Counted from the first letter of the stretch, positions 32,224 through 41,910 are shown. The stretch: DNA of 64,000 bases from Cydia pomonella (GCF_033807575.1 NC_084704.1:34015968-34079967); one strand, 5' to 3'. Notes: a model not told the origin generated them from the sequence alone. Numbers and translations: made by a program.

Positions 32224-32417
32224 AGGAAATTTGAATCATTTATTGTAAAATAAAACATAATAGAAGTCACTTACAATTAGGAGAATCCATAACCATCATC
32301 TAAATCCACAGCGCAGGCTTCGTCAAAAGCAGAGGTACTAAACAGAATCCGCAATAAACTTCGTCCAATCTACATAAATAAGTGATAATCCGCCACAGGA
32401 TTCGTCATAAATATAGC

Positions 32418-32637
32418 TACAGTCAGCATCAATAGTAGCGGATGAAACAACGCGCCAAAAGTATCTGATATTCTGGATAACTTTTCCAAATATAGATAAA
32501 TCTCTAAAATTTACATTCAAAAGTATATATTTTACCTTCTTAATTGTTCTACATAATATAGGACCATCACATTTTGTTAAGCTGTTATAGATACTTTTGA
32601 AACCTTGTTTGATCCGCTACTTTTGATGCTGACTGTA
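32418..32637. mobile_element. TIR element of the TACAGTCAGC family
   Basis: TACAGTCAGCATCAATAGTA at the left and its near-complement ending GATGCTGACTGTA at the right, both followed inward by GCGGAT/ATCCGC. The 220-bp element is non-coding. Compare 17802-17925 and 63790-63878. Confidence 0.85.
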
Positions 32638-32851
32638 CAACGTAAAATCCGCAACAAGCTTTGTCCAAAGAATTAGAATGAATAAAGAGAAATAATAATA
32701 AAATAAGCGAAAGATAGTGTCATTTGTTATGGTCTCATTGTGGATCAAAGTGTTCTTATGGGTTATACACATTTTACAAGACGGTGACTTCTGGTATACA
32801 TTCCTCTTAATGAGACATCTAATTAATTGTTTACTGTCTTTTCCTTATTAG

Positions 32852-33406
32852 GTTATGTGCTTCACCGCTCTCACGGCTCTTGCTGTAGCAGTCGACCATG
32901 AAGAGAACGGTCCATATGGTTTGGTTCGCTCGCTAGCACACAAATTGCGCCATCATGGCTCAGGACACCAGAAACATGTCCCGCATGCTATGCATGAACA
33001 TGTTCCGCATCATCAACCTATGCCCTACCAGCTACACGGACCGCAACATGTCTTGCATGATCATGCTCCACAACAGCCCTACCAGCTACATGGACATATG
33101 AATGACCATGCTCCGCTTCCACATCAGATCCACCAACAATATCCAGTTCATGTTCCGCATAGACATCAGCTGCATGGTCTGCATCATGCATCCATGCAGC
33201 ATCATGGCCATGGACTTGGGTTGCATGAGCATTATGACGAGAAGCATCACCAGCATGGTCATCATCCTCATCACGGGACCGTCAGCCCCCATACATATTT
33301 CTTGGGCGTCGACGATCCGCAGATGTGGACCGGACAGTCGGAAAAAGGTCGCATCGAAGGCCATGGACATGTCGAACACCATGCAGATACGTGGTATCAC
33401 CATTGA
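32852..33406 (+). CDS. Secreted histidine-rich protein, terminal exon
   Basis: A pyrimidine-rich tract ending TTATTAG (to 32851) marks a splice acceptor. The exon starts with a hydrophobic stretch (VMCFTALTALAVA) that looks like the second half of a signal peptide, so a short first exon with the real start probably lies upstream; I could not locate it. The mature part is about one quarter histidine (~45 of 183 residues), with Pro, Gln, Met and Tyr, and carries repeats such as PYQLHG (twice) and DHAP (twice). The last ~40 residues are less biased (TYFLGVDDPQMWTG). There is no chitin-binding R&R motif. Metal binding or a cuticle, silk or haemolymph role is possible; the family is not recognised. 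An in-frame ATG at 32855 would give too short a signal sequence. Confidence 0.7.
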   Translation, partial: VMCFTALTALAVAVDHEENGPYGLVRSLAHKLRHHGSGHQKHVPHAMHEHVPHHQPMPYQLHGPQHVLHDHAPQQPYQLHGHMNDHAPLPHQIHQQYPVHVPHRHQLHGLHHASMQHHGHGLGLHEHYDEKHHQHGHHPHHGTVSPHTYFLGVDDPQMWTGQSEKGRIEGHGHVEHHADTWYHH

Positions 33407-33411
33407 TGATG

Positions 33412-33417
33412 AATAAA
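33412..33417 (+). promoter_or_regulatory. Polyadenylation signal AATAAA after the histidine-rich gene
   Basis: AATAAA begins 6 nt after the TGA stop at 33404-33406, implying a very short 3' UTR. Confidence 0.6.
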
Positions 33418-33527
33418 TGAACGGACTGAACAGTAATGGAATTCATCACTCTTAAAAGTAACACGAACTTAACCGCCTCCGTCGAGTTGAAGTTAATCTC
33501 TCATTTTTAAACGACTTGCTTAAATGA

Positions 33528-33922
33528 GGGCTACTGCGTTTAATTTTGCCGCTAGGGTAGACGAAGGTCTTTCAAAATGTCAAATACATATGTATATAAT
33601 TATATAATTTTTGCGGGTTGTCAAGCTTTTTTATTGCGAATTTTTACACCTTATTCATAATTGTAGATTTTTTCCATCTTTGATAAATCATGGTAAACAT
33701 TAGATGTAGTTCAATATAAGTTAGTGTTTAAAAAAAGTATCAACTAAAATATATACAAAACTAATCAGGTTGAAAAAACGGCAAATTTAGACGATAAAAA
33801 TACCTTTGTGTTATTAGAATGTATTGATTAAAAAAATAAGCATAGAAGAAATTTGAGGTCTGTTTTTCTGAACCTACTTACATCTACAGTGGCGCCGACT
33901 GTCGAGCACAAAACGGTAGCCC
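33528..33922. mobile_element. TIR element with GGGCTACYG ends, copy 2
   Basis: GGGCTACTGCGTTT at the left and AAAACGGTAGCCC at the right; diverged but collinear with 23790-24207. Confidence 0.75.
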
Positions 33923-33962
33923 CCATTACGTGAAACTTGTCATGAACATTGACGTAACATAA

Positions 33963-34174
33963 GGCTTTAAAATCAGGGTTCGATTCTACTCGCAAAATCG
34001 AGCTACTTTACTACGGGACCAACCCCAATATTTCGAAAAAATGTTTGACTTTTCCATAGTTGAATCGACAGCCAAAGTGTATCGAAAGCCAACTTATTTC
34101 GTGATTTCGGGGTCGGTCCCATAATAAAAGTAGCTAACTGTAGCGAGTAGAATCGAGCCCAGCATTTAAAGCCC
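33963..34174. mobile_element. Foldback element abutting the LOA-like insertion
   Basis: The arms share GGCTTTAAA, CGATTCTACTCGC, AGCTACTTT and GGGACCRACCCC in inverted orientation. About 20 bp separate it from the target duplication of the LINE. Confidence 0.8.
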
Positions 34175-34194
34175 AATTGTGGAAGACACCCTGT

Positions 34195-34207
34195 ATGCAT
34201 GGTAATA
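34195..34207. repeat. 13-bp target-site duplication of the LOA-like LINE (3' side)
   Basis: ATGCATGGTAATA here and at 40139-40151 are identical and bracket the element exactly. Confidence 0.92.
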
Positions 34208-34292
34208 TTTGTATTGTATTGTAGTTCGGGCGATTTTCCGCAACTCGACGACTGGCGCCTATTTTGCGTGACAAGGGGGGGTGGAGGGTTGG

Positions 34293-37200
34293 CTACTCTT
34301 GCCAGCCCAACTCCTCGAGGAATCCTATCAAACCTTTGATGTTGAGTAGGACCTCAGGGAGGTCTCTCGGGGATCCGAGATGTTTTGCCCTGTATGGGGC
34401 CACTCCGCTGCATTCCAGCACCACGTGAGAGGCTGTTTCTTCTGTCTCCATGCATCCTCGGCATAAGGGACTGTCTGTGACACCTGTTATGAAAAGATGT
34501 TTGTTAAATAGTCCATGACCTGTTATGACACTGGTTACCATACTCAGTCGGACCTTCCCTAGTTGAAGGAGCGCCCTTGTGAGCTTTCCGTTGATGCCAG
34601 GCATGGCTTCTTTTGCCTGTCTGCATCCAGTCTGATTCAGCCAGTGTTCTGTGTGTAGTTTCCCTGTACGTGCCAGCAGCATTGAGCGTACCTTGCTAAA
34701 CGGTATCGGAAGAATCGGTTCCGGACCAATCGCCCCCGCACCCGATCCTTGCCTGGCAAGCTCGTCCGCAGCATCGTTACCCCGGGATCCACTGTGTCCC
34801 TTGATCCATTGTAAAGTGATCTTATTATTATTATGACATACCTCCATAAGTCGTTCGTGGCATTCGTGTATAAGTTTGGATGTAATTATATGGCTATTTA
34901 GAGCCATTAAGACTGCTCTACTGTCGGAGAGTATGCGGATGGAGGATCCTACTACCTTCCTTGCAATGATGGCAGCCGCCGCGTTTAAGATGCCCATGCA
35001 CTCAGCTTGGAATACCGAGTTATGGGCTCCTAGCGGTGTGGTGATTGACATGTTCAGGTCTTCTGAGAAGGTTCCGGAGCCCGACCCGCTGTCTGTTTTG
35101 GACCCATCAGTGAAGATTCTCAGCTCCCGGAGATTGAGTCCTTCGTGGTTGTCGTCCTCATATAACTGTATTTTGTACCTTTTGTCAAAGATAGCTTGTT
35201 TGTGAATCCGATCCGTGCCCGACCTAAGCACTGGAAATTCGTCATATACCTTTTCCAGGCATGTTGTGTGGAGAGCTCCTATGCTGTTAGACCATATATT
35301 AAGGGTTCGCAACCTTACCGCTGAGAGACTGGCCTCTTGCTGTATGTGTAGGTGCAGCGGTGGAAGGTTTAACATGACCTCCATGGCTGCAGTTGGAGTG
35401 GACCTCGTGCAGCCAGTGGTGGCCGCGCATGCGAGCCTTTGGAGTCTTTGTAGCTTGTCTCGTACGTTGCCTATGTTTGTTCTTGGCCACCAAACCAGGG
35501 CACCGTAACAGAGTAGGGGGCGGATTATCGTCTTATAGAGCCAAAGGGTGATTTTCGGGTTCAGTCCCCACCTCTTACCAATCATCCTTCTGCACTGCCA
35601 AAAGACAACTCCCGCCTTGTCTATACGTTTGTTGATGTGATTGTTCCAATTGAGTTTACTGTCGAGAGTTAGTCCTAAGTACTTAACTTCATCGGTCAGC
35701 TGCAGCTCGGTTTGGAAAAGTGTTGGTCTGGTAAAGTTGCCAAGTGCCCTTTTATTGGTGAACATTACCATTTCTGTTTTGGTGGGGTTAACTGATAGGT
35801 CAAATTCTCTGCACCAGCGTTCTACGATCCGGAGAGCTGACTGGGTGAGGTCGCATACTGTACTGGCAAATTTACCTGATATCAATATTGCCAGATCGTC
35901 AGCGTAGCCTATTGTGTAGAAGTGTTCCTCGTTCAGTTTGGTTATAAGGTTGTTAGCTACTAGGTTCCACAGCAGAGGCGACAGGACTCCCCCTTGAGGA
36001 CATCCTCTCACCGCTGCTACGGCCTGCGGTTGACCTGCATACCTTATAATCCTCTTGTTTAACATGTTCATGATCCACTTTGTTAGTCCGGGTTCCGCGC
36101 CATGGCTTTCCAAGGCATTCCCTATACTGGTAAAGTGGGTCTTGTCAAAAGCGCCCTCGATGTCAATGAAAGTGCCGAGGCACAGTTCTTTGTCGTGGAT
36201 GGCTCTCTCAATGCGGCTTACAACCATGTGTAGGGCTGACTCTGTGGATTTACCTGAGCTGTACGCGTGCTGGTTGTTGTGCATCGGTATGTTCTTTAGC
36301 GTTCGATCCCTCAGATCCCTGTCGCACAGTTTTTCCAGAGTTTTCAGCAGGAATGATGTGAGACTGATGGGCCTGAAGGATTTAGCAGCCGTGTAGTCAT
36401 TCTTACCTGGTTTTGGTATGAAAATCACGTTGACATCCCTCCATCTCCTGGGCACGTACCCCCAGGCTAGGCAGGCTACCATGATATCGGTTAGAGTTTC
36501 CTGGATGAGTCCTAGACTCCACTGTAGGAGAGCAGGGAAGATCCCATCCGGACCAGCCGCCTTGAAGGGATGGAAGCTGTCTATGGCCCACCTGAGTTTC
36601 TCAGCGGTGACGATTCTATGCGCCATTTGCCAGTTGTTGTCTGTTGTGCTGTATTCCTCGTCCTGCTGATTTACATCAGCGAGGCTTACGCATCCCGGAA
36701 AGTGGGTTACCAGGAGAAGGCGTTGAGTCTCTGCAGGGGAAGATGTGTATGTGCCATCGGGCTTCCGCAGTGAGCCCAGTTGTGATGTGGGCTTGTGCGC
36801 TAGAGTTTTCCTTACCCGGTTGGCCTGGTCTAATGTTTCGATGCTGCTGCAGAAGTTCCTCCACGATAAGGATCTCCAGTACCGCAGTCTTTTTTTGTAC
36901 CTGGCCTTGGCTTCATAGTAGTTGTCCCAGTCCACTTCGGCCATTGTGTTCATGGCCCTGTTGAAGAGTCTCCTGGTTTTCCGCCGGAGTCTCTCCAGTT
37001 CTGGGCCCCACCACTGGTGACCCGTTATGGCAGTCCTTGCCGGTGGGTTTAAGGGGCACGCCTTGTGGTAGCTGTCTACGAGGGCATCAGTTAAGATGTT
37101 TACCTGCTGTTCTATTTGAGTTGGTTCCCGAAGGTCATCCCTCGGAGGAAGCAGATCGAGGCTTTCGCCTAGGATCTTCCTAAAAGCGGCTCGATCAGTT

Positions 37201-37937
37201 TTCCTGGGATTTCTACGGGCGATTGGTGTGTCACTAGATGCTAGTAGATTGAAGCGAATCCATCTATGGTCTGAACAGGAGGCCTCCTGAGAGACGTGCC
37301 ATCCCATAACTAGTTCGCTGACCTCCTCCGAAGCCAGAGTCAGGTCAATAATCGTTTTGCATCGTTTGTTTACAAATGTTGGTTCAGCGCCCACATTTAG
37401 AATGTTTAGATTTGTAGTCACAAGATATTCAACAAGTGTCTTACCTCTGTTATTACTGGTCTCCATTCCCCACAGCTGGTGGTGTGCGTTGGAGTCGGCC
37501 CCGATGATAATCGCGAGACCTGCTCTCTCGCAGTGGCTGACCAGTCGTTGTACTTCAGCAGGCGGCGGCTCGTCCTCTCCGGGCATGTACGCCGAGGCGA
37601 GGACTAGCTCGCGACATCCTGTTGGCAGTGGAACTTGTAGTTTAATCGCACACATATCTCTGGAACAGAATTCAGTGAGCGGTTGTGCAATAATATTGTT
37701 AGTGGTTAGGATGCATGCCCTAGGGACGGCATGTACCGTGGAGTAATAGAGCTTACCTTTCGTGTCAGAGAGCCCGCGTATATGTCCGCTGCCCGTCCAA
37801 GGTTCTTGTAGGAGGGCAACGGCTGTTGGCAGACCTACCAGACAGCGTCTCAGTTGGGCCGTAGCGGCCACGCTGTGCTGGAGGTTTGCTTGTAGGACAC
37901 TAATCTGTGTCCATGTTGTCGGTGGTAGGGGGGCCAT
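34293..37937 (-). CDS. LOA-like LINE ORF2: endonuclease, reverse transcriptase, RNase H (1214 aa)
   Basis: This protein performs target-primed reverse transcription. Residues 1-230 are the AP-like endonuclease (VLQANLQHS start, ASAYMPGEDE, GADSNAHH, SDHRW). The reverse transcriptase spans about 430-720: FIPKPGKNDY, FRPISLTSF, FIDIEGAFDKT, GCPQGGVLSP and YADD (678-681). RNase H lies about 940-1075 (IFTDGSK, FQAECMGI, DSRAVL, KGHSGSRGNDAADELA), with all acidic catalytic residues apparently present. A Cys/His segment near the end (CRGCMETEETASHVVLEC) is typical of this clade. The frame is uninterrupted. Its ATG lies 38 nt upstream of the end of ORF1, in another frame, so ORF2 is probably translated by reinitiation or frameshifting. 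Confidence 0.95.
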   Translation of the reverse strand: MAPLPPTTWTQISVLQANLQHSVAATAQLRRCLVGLPTAVALLQEPWTGSGHIRGLSDTKGKLYYSTVHAVPRACILTTNNIIAQPLTEFCSRDMCAIKLQVPLPTGCRELVLASAYMPGEDEPPPAEVQRLVSHCERAGLAIIIGADSNAHHQLWGMETSNNRGKTLVEYLVTTNLNILNVGAEPTFVNKRCKTIIDLTLASEEVSELVMGWHVSQEASCSDHRWIRFNLLASSDTPIARRNPRKTDRAAFRKILGESLDLLPPRDDLREPTQIEQQVNILTDALVDSYHKACPLNPPARTAITGHQWWGPELERLRRKTRRLFNRAMNTMAEVDWDNYYEAKARYKKRLRYWRSLSWRNFCSSIETLDQANRVRKTLAHKPTSQLGSLRKPDGTYTSSPAETQRLLLVTHFPGCVSLADVNQQDEEYSTTDNNWQMAHRIVTAEKLRWAIDSFHPFKAAGPDGIFPALLQWSLGLIQETLTDIMVACLAWGYVPRRWRDVNVIFIPKPGKNDYTAAKSFRPISLTSFLLKTLEKLCDRDLRDRTLKNIPMHNNQHAYSSGKSTESALHMVVSRIERAIHDKELCLGTFIDIEGAFDKTHFTSIGNALESHGAEPGLTKWIMNMLNKRIIRYAGQPQAVAAVRGCPQGGVLSPLLWNLVANNLITKLNEEHFYTIGYADDLAILISGKFASTVCDLTQSALRIVERWCREFDLSVNPTKTEMVMFTNKRALGNFTRPTLFQTELQLTDEVKYLGLTLDSKLNWNNHINKRIDKAGVVFWQCRRMIGKRWGLNPKITLWLYKTIIRPLLCYGALVWWPRTNIGNVRDKLQRLQRLACAATTGCTRSTPTAAMEVMLNLPPLHLHIQQEASLSAVRLRTLNIWSNSIGALHTTCLEKVYDEFPVLRSGTDRIHKQAIFDKRYKIQLYEDDNHEGLNLRELRIFTDGSKTDSGSGSGTFSEDLNMSITTPLGAHNSVFQAECMGILNAAAAIIARKVVGSSIRILSDSRAVLMALNSHIITSKLIHECHERLMEVCHNNNKITLQWIKGHSGSRGNDAADELARQGSGAGAIGPEPILPIPFSKVRSMLLARTGKLHTEHWLNQTGCRQAKEAMPGINGKLTRALLQLGKVRLSMVTSVITGHGLFNKHLFITGVTDSPLCRGCMETEETASHVVLECSGVAPYRAKHLGSPRDLPEVLLNIKGLIGFLEELGWQE

Positions 37938-39453
37938 CCTGCATCTCCCCTCCCTCCTTCAACATGTCGGCCAACCCCGACTCTATCCAGGCCGACAAGT
38001 CCTCGCACTCGGATGATGTCCCGGCTGGTCCCTCACCAGTGCCAAGGAGTTCATCCTCCGAGAGTTCAGGTATCGTCGGCTTGGATAACGACGGGGGGGC
38101 AGCTTTCTCCCCAGAGGCAGACTTGCTCTGCTTGGGGGTGCCCTCGGCCTGTTGGCTAGGGACCTGTGCACCCGTTACCCTTAGGGTGGAGCCCTGCAGG
38201 GTGGGAGGCTGGTCCACGTATTTGCCTCCTGGGCCCCTGAACTTCAGGTAGACGTTGCCCACCCCACAGTTCAGGGATCTTCCCCTTTCCATAAAGGCAG
38301 GGACGAGGTCTTCTGAGATTGTGAAGGCGACAAACCACCCCTGGTCTTGCCGCAGTATCTCAATGATGGACCAGGTACCGACCTTGGCCCATTCATTCTG
38401 GTACTTTAGTCCGTCAGCTGCCTGCCGGACGTCTTCCCAGGACGAGTTGTCGACGTTTGGTATAAGGAGCCCGCACCTAACTCTCCTTGCCATTTCCGAC
38501 TGGCGGACAGCCGTTAGGGAGATGTTTGGCAAGGTTAGGGCCTGCGCGCACCGCTGAGACCAGGCGGCCGAGTATTCGTCTTCTGCGAAGACCCTCAGCT
38601 GCCCCTCAGCGAAGATAGGCTTGCCCTTGAATTTAGGTGGCGTGGCTCCCACGATGTGCTTCCTTGCCTCCTCCACGATTGCTTGGTGAAACCCGCGGAG
38701 GATGGCATTTGATTGGTCAGCGGTGATCTTACCCGACTTCGCGTCAGTGATAACGATCGTCAGGTCTGACGCCGCTGCTTGTGCATACGACACGCCCGGT
38801 TGACCAGGGCTCACCAGCCTCTGCTTTTTGTGTTCTCCTTGCGGGGAGAAGGACTCGTCCCGCGTCCTTTTAGCAGCGGCTCGTGCGGCCTTGCCGGGCC
38901 GTTTAGGTGGACCTGCAGCCGAACTCACAGGGGTACTGGCCGACGTTCCAGCCTTAGGGGGTAGGATGGAACCTTTCCCCTTAGGCGGAGGTTTGCCAGC
39001 AGCCACCTGCTTGTTCGGCGCCGGTTTGGGTGCTGGCTTCTGGGAAGCCTGTGCCCCCTCCCCGATTGCAGGGTTTTGTGTGGTGACCAGCTGCTGCTCT
39101 CGTGCAAGACGGCCTGCTCGCCGCTGGTTCTTATTCTTTTTCTTCTTCTTCTTAGCCTCTCCTCCTTGACGTTTAACAGGGGGGGGAGGATTAGAAGTCG
39201 AAGACTTCACGGGTCCGGCGGGGCGAGGCATCCCACTGTTAGTGGGGCGCTTCTTGGACCTTCGGTCCACTTCCTGCCAGTCCCGGAAGGTGTCTAGGCC
39301 AGTCTGCTCGCCAGATAAACTGGGTTGCGGACAAGCCAAGTTGTTGGTTTGACGCACTGTCACTGGAACAGCTTGTCTCACCTGTGTAGCTTCACCATTA
39401 GCGATGGACGCCGCTGGATCAGCTTGGGGGTTTTCGTTCGACCTGTTATCCAT
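37900..39453 (-). CDS. LOA-like LINE ORF1 protein (517 aa)
   Basis: This is the RNA-binding/chaperone partner expected to package element RNA. The N-terminal ~220 residues are basic, Lys/Pro/Ala-rich and disordered-looking (KKKKKKNKNQRRAGR). A folded domain spans about 225-410, starting SDLTIVITDAKSGKITADQS and including GQLRVFAEDEYSAAW. It resembles the DUF4780 domain found in insect retroelement ORF1 proteins; that match is from memory, not a search. No CCHC knuckle is present. The acidic C-terminus overlaps the start of ORF2. It starts at an ATG ~685 nt from the element's 5' end. Confidence 0.85.
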   Translation of the reverse strand: MDNRSNENPQADPAASIANGEATQVRQAVPVTVRQTNNLACPQPSLSGEQTGLDTFRDWQEVDRRSKKRPTNSGMPRPAGPVKSSTSNPPPPVKRQGGEAKKKKKKNKNQRRAGRLAREQQLVTTQNPAIGEGAQASQKPAPKPAPNKQVAAGKPPPKGKGSILPPKAGTSASTPVSSAAGPPKRPGKAARAAAKRTRDESFSPQGEHKKQRLVSPGQPGVSYAQAAASDLTIVITDAKSGKITADQSNAILRGFHQAIVEEARKHIVGATPPKFKGKPIFAEGQLRVFAEDEYSAAWSQRCAQALTLPNISLTAVRQSEMARRVRCGLLIPNVDNSSWEDVRQAADGLKYQNEWAKVGTWSIIEILRQDQGWFVAFTISEDLVPAFMERGRSLNCGVGNVYLKFRGPGGKYVDQPPTLQGSTLRVTGAQVPSQQAEGTPKQSKSASGEKAAPPSLSKPTIPELSEDELLGTGEGPAGTSSECEDLSAWIESGLADMLKEGGEMQDGPPTTDNMDTD

Positions 39454-40138
39454 AGTTCGTTCGTTTTTTCTTCATCCTCATCGGCTCCCACCCTACAAGG
39501 GCCCACACATCTGGGAACGCCTACTCACACATATAAAAGGTGCTTTCAGTCGTTAGGACACCGACTCAGGTATAGAAGTGGGAAGTTGGCTAGTTGCGCG
39601 ACATCAGGAGCTTGTAAAGGTGTGACGTAGGGTCGTCCAGGTCAGACGCCCTCCACCAGAATCACCTAAACGCACTCCCTCAGCATGGCCTTTCCCCACC
39701 ACATCAGCAGCCGAAACTGCCTCAGCGGCCCTCCCACTTCTCGCCGTGAGCCCACCTACGGTTCCTCACATGACCATTTCCCGGACTGTGGCTAGTAGTC
39801 CGGGCTACCGTTTTGCCCGAAATTAGGGCCGAAGCAGACGTGTTACCACGCGGGTTGGCTATGGCTCAATCCCCAGGATCCCGTCATCCTTGCTTACGGC
39901 GCTCAACTGTGCAGGTCCTAGCACAGGTGGGTTGTGTATAGGTCATCAGTAGTTACCCACACCTACTGACGACGCCCGTGTGGATGTTTGCCGTCACTAG
40001 AAAGAGGCACGAATGCCAGTCGCTAGTGACGTTGCCCAGGGTGGACCAGGGGAGACAGACGGATCTTTGGGCAGGCCGAAGCCCACCCAAACTTCCCCCT
40101 GTCGCCCGCTCGGGGAGGTCATCGCACCACTCCACCCC
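39454..40138 (-). other. 5' UTR of the LOA-like LINE
   Basis: A ~685-nt GC-rich leader lies between the defined 5' end and the ORF1 ATG. Its first ~155 nt carry the ribozyme-like fold described separately. The internal promoter expected for LINEs should be here; no core promoter motif stands out. Confidence 0.7.
39983..40138 (-). ncRNA. Candidate HDV-like self-cleaving ribozyme at the LINE 5' end
   Basis: Numbering from the 5' end (nt 1 = 40138, minus strand): nt 1-8 GGGGTGGA pair with nt 94-101 TCCACCCT, eight pairs with a G-U wobble at nt 1 as in HDV P1. GGGCAAC (nt 102-108) follows directly, as in HDV. P4 is GTCACTAG/CTAGTGAC (nt 109-116/139-146) topped by GGCA-TTCG-TGCC. GGCAAA (nt 147-152) matches the catalytic-C strand GGCNAA. 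TCCCCG (nt 23-28) fits the L3 loop consensus. P2 is weak (GATG/CATC, nt 16-19/153-156). A ~55-nt peripheral hairpin is inserted before the 3' P1 strand. HDV-like ribozymes are known at the 5' ends of R2, RTE and LOA-clade elements. Confidence 0.65.
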
Positions 40139-40151
40139 ATGCATGGTAATA
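40139..40151. repeat. 13-bp target-site duplication of the LOA-like LINE (5' side)
   Basis: ATGCATGGTAATA, identical to 34195-34207. It directly precedes the first G of the element. Confidence 0.92.
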
Positions 40152-40201
40152 GTTTTAGTTGCTATTTTTTTTTTTTACAAAGAAAATAATCACCTAGATC
40201 A

Positions 40202-40325
40202 CGCGGCCGCGGTAGGCCTAAGAAGCGCTGGCTGGACGTCGTGATAGCGGACACGAAAGAGAACAATCTTACACCTGAAGATGTCGAAGACCGGGCAAAG
40301 TGGAAAAGATAAGGTAGGAAAGCGG
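40202..40325 (+). pseudogene. RTE-type LINE, C-terminal remnant
   Basis: The frame reads GRGRPKKRWLDVVIADTKEN and continues to EDRAKWKR and a stop (about 40311). GRPKKRWLD...DRAKWRR...RKADP is the C-terminus of many RTE-like elements. The RKADP-like part (GKRTL/RKADP) follows in a shifted frame, so the copy is frameshifted and 5'-truncated. Confidence 0.7.
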
Positions 40326-41289
40326 ACCCTGTCGCTAGGCAGGGAAAAAACTTATAATTAAAAAAAAAAAACTACTCGCTCTTATTATTTATATTAAATT
40401 AATATGTAATTTATAGAAACGAAATCTAGTACCAGACATAGATATATGTTACCTACTTGAATGTTCCTATCAAATATCATGTTATTTCGGAATGTCGTTT
40501 TAAAATGAGAGAGTAACTTCGATTGTATGGCGGCGGCTTCATGAGACTCTTAAGGTGTTTATTAATAATTGTATTTTTTTATATATTTTTACTCTGTATT
40601 TTTCCATTGTGCACTTATTAACCTGCTATAAATATCATAATAATGTATTTATTTTTGTGTAATTTCTATGTGAGCCCTGAACTTACGTTATCTCGTATAC
40701 TATTAAAAGAGGAAACTGACATTTGCGTGTATTTTTGAGCTTTAATAATCTTCAAGAGAAAAAAAATACAAAATCGTAGGATATGCTATAGGGTCGATCA
40801 ACTTTTTTATGTCATTGAGAAAGATTTTTATATATTTTTTTATTCTTATTTGTTTAAAGTATATCTGACGTAGAACTATAATTAAAGTTTTGTATGCGGA
40901 TACGACCCGCGCATAAATTTCATTATTTTGATAACTTTCGCTGTTTATTATGTTGCAATGACTCAAAACGTATCCCCTGGGTTACCCACGATTTATATAA
41001 TCAAACTTAATTTAATCAAAATGGATATATAAAATAATGAGCCAACAAATTGCAACCAATTTGTAGTGCAATTTAAGAAAAAACCTTTGTTAATTAATAA
41101 CAAAAGCCGTACAGCAGAAAGGGAATTAACTTTTATCTAGACTGCCATCATTTTATATAATGACTGTAGCGGGCACTCGTTAAGGGCGATTCACGCTGCA
41201 ACGTGCCGGGTCCGACACGAGCGAGTGTCTCGTTTTACTTTCTGGCCCAGCCACTTCATAGCGTAGGTACGCATATTCTATACGCATAT
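40326..41289. other. Non-coding AT-rich sequence
   Basis: No gene is visible. The segment 40480-40545 (TTTCGGAATGTCGTTTTAAAAT) resembles 13318-13380. GCGTAGGTACGCATATT at 41259-41275 reappears in altered form beyond the element at 41290. Confidence 0.4.
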
Positions 41290-41910
41290 TATACAGTGTG
41301 TATTTTTGATATAACCTCAAACTTAAACTAGACGTAGGATTTAGTGCTTTAAAATAATTCTGAAAGTTTTTATTAGTTTAGTCTTCACTACCAATGCATA
41401 ATTAATTTTTGCATTTTTTACGAGCGGCAATGTATTTCATATGGGGAAAAAACCTATCACTATTTAGCAGAGATCTATAGCACAGTTAAACTAAGAAAGT
41501 GTATACTAGAAATTTATTCAGTGTTTACATGGGAACTGTTATTGACCGACTGACATACATAAAAGTAAACAAACAATTCATAGAACCGTTGCTACACAAA
41601 TACAAATTTGACAGGGTTCCGTCTACTGCCAGTACTGTGGCCCCTTAAAATAGGCGTAACCAGATTCTACAAATATCACATTAACATAATATTTCAATAT
41701 TTCATACATCATGATCACTTGTGGCAGTTGTGACGTCGCGTCATTAATGAGACGTTTTGAGTTAAAACAAAGTAGTGATACATTGCTTGTTGAATTATAT
41801 TGTAAAAAAAAAATAAAAGCTGTCCAAATTTTATAAAACCTATGAGAGTGTGTTAATTACAGCCTAAACGAACTGCCCTTTGTGTTAGTATCAAAAATAC
41901 ACGCTGTATA
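41290..41910. mobile_element. TIR element, TATACAGYGTGTATTTTTGAT termini (621 bp)
   Basis: TATACAGTGTGTATTTTTGA at the left and its complement with one change at the right (TCAAAAATACACGCTGTATA). No transposase frame is inside. The split relative is at 11755-13015. Confidence 0.85.

Larger units (their letters stand above)
34208..40138 (-). mobile_element. Full-length LOA-like non-LTR retrotransposon (5.93 kb)
   Basis: It is bounded by a 13-bp target duplication. From 5' (40138) to 3' (34208): a ~685-nt 5' UTR starting GGGGTGGA, ORF1, an overlapping ORF2, an 85-nt 3' UTR and a tail of short ACAAT repeats instead of poly-A. Domain order EN-RT-RNase H, ORF1 type and tail fit the LOA clade. Confidence 0.92.

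Noticed and set aside
33086..33416. Met-rich ORFs on both strands over the histidine-rich exon
   Set aside because: Shadow frames produced by CAT/ATG-rich codons of the histidine repeats.
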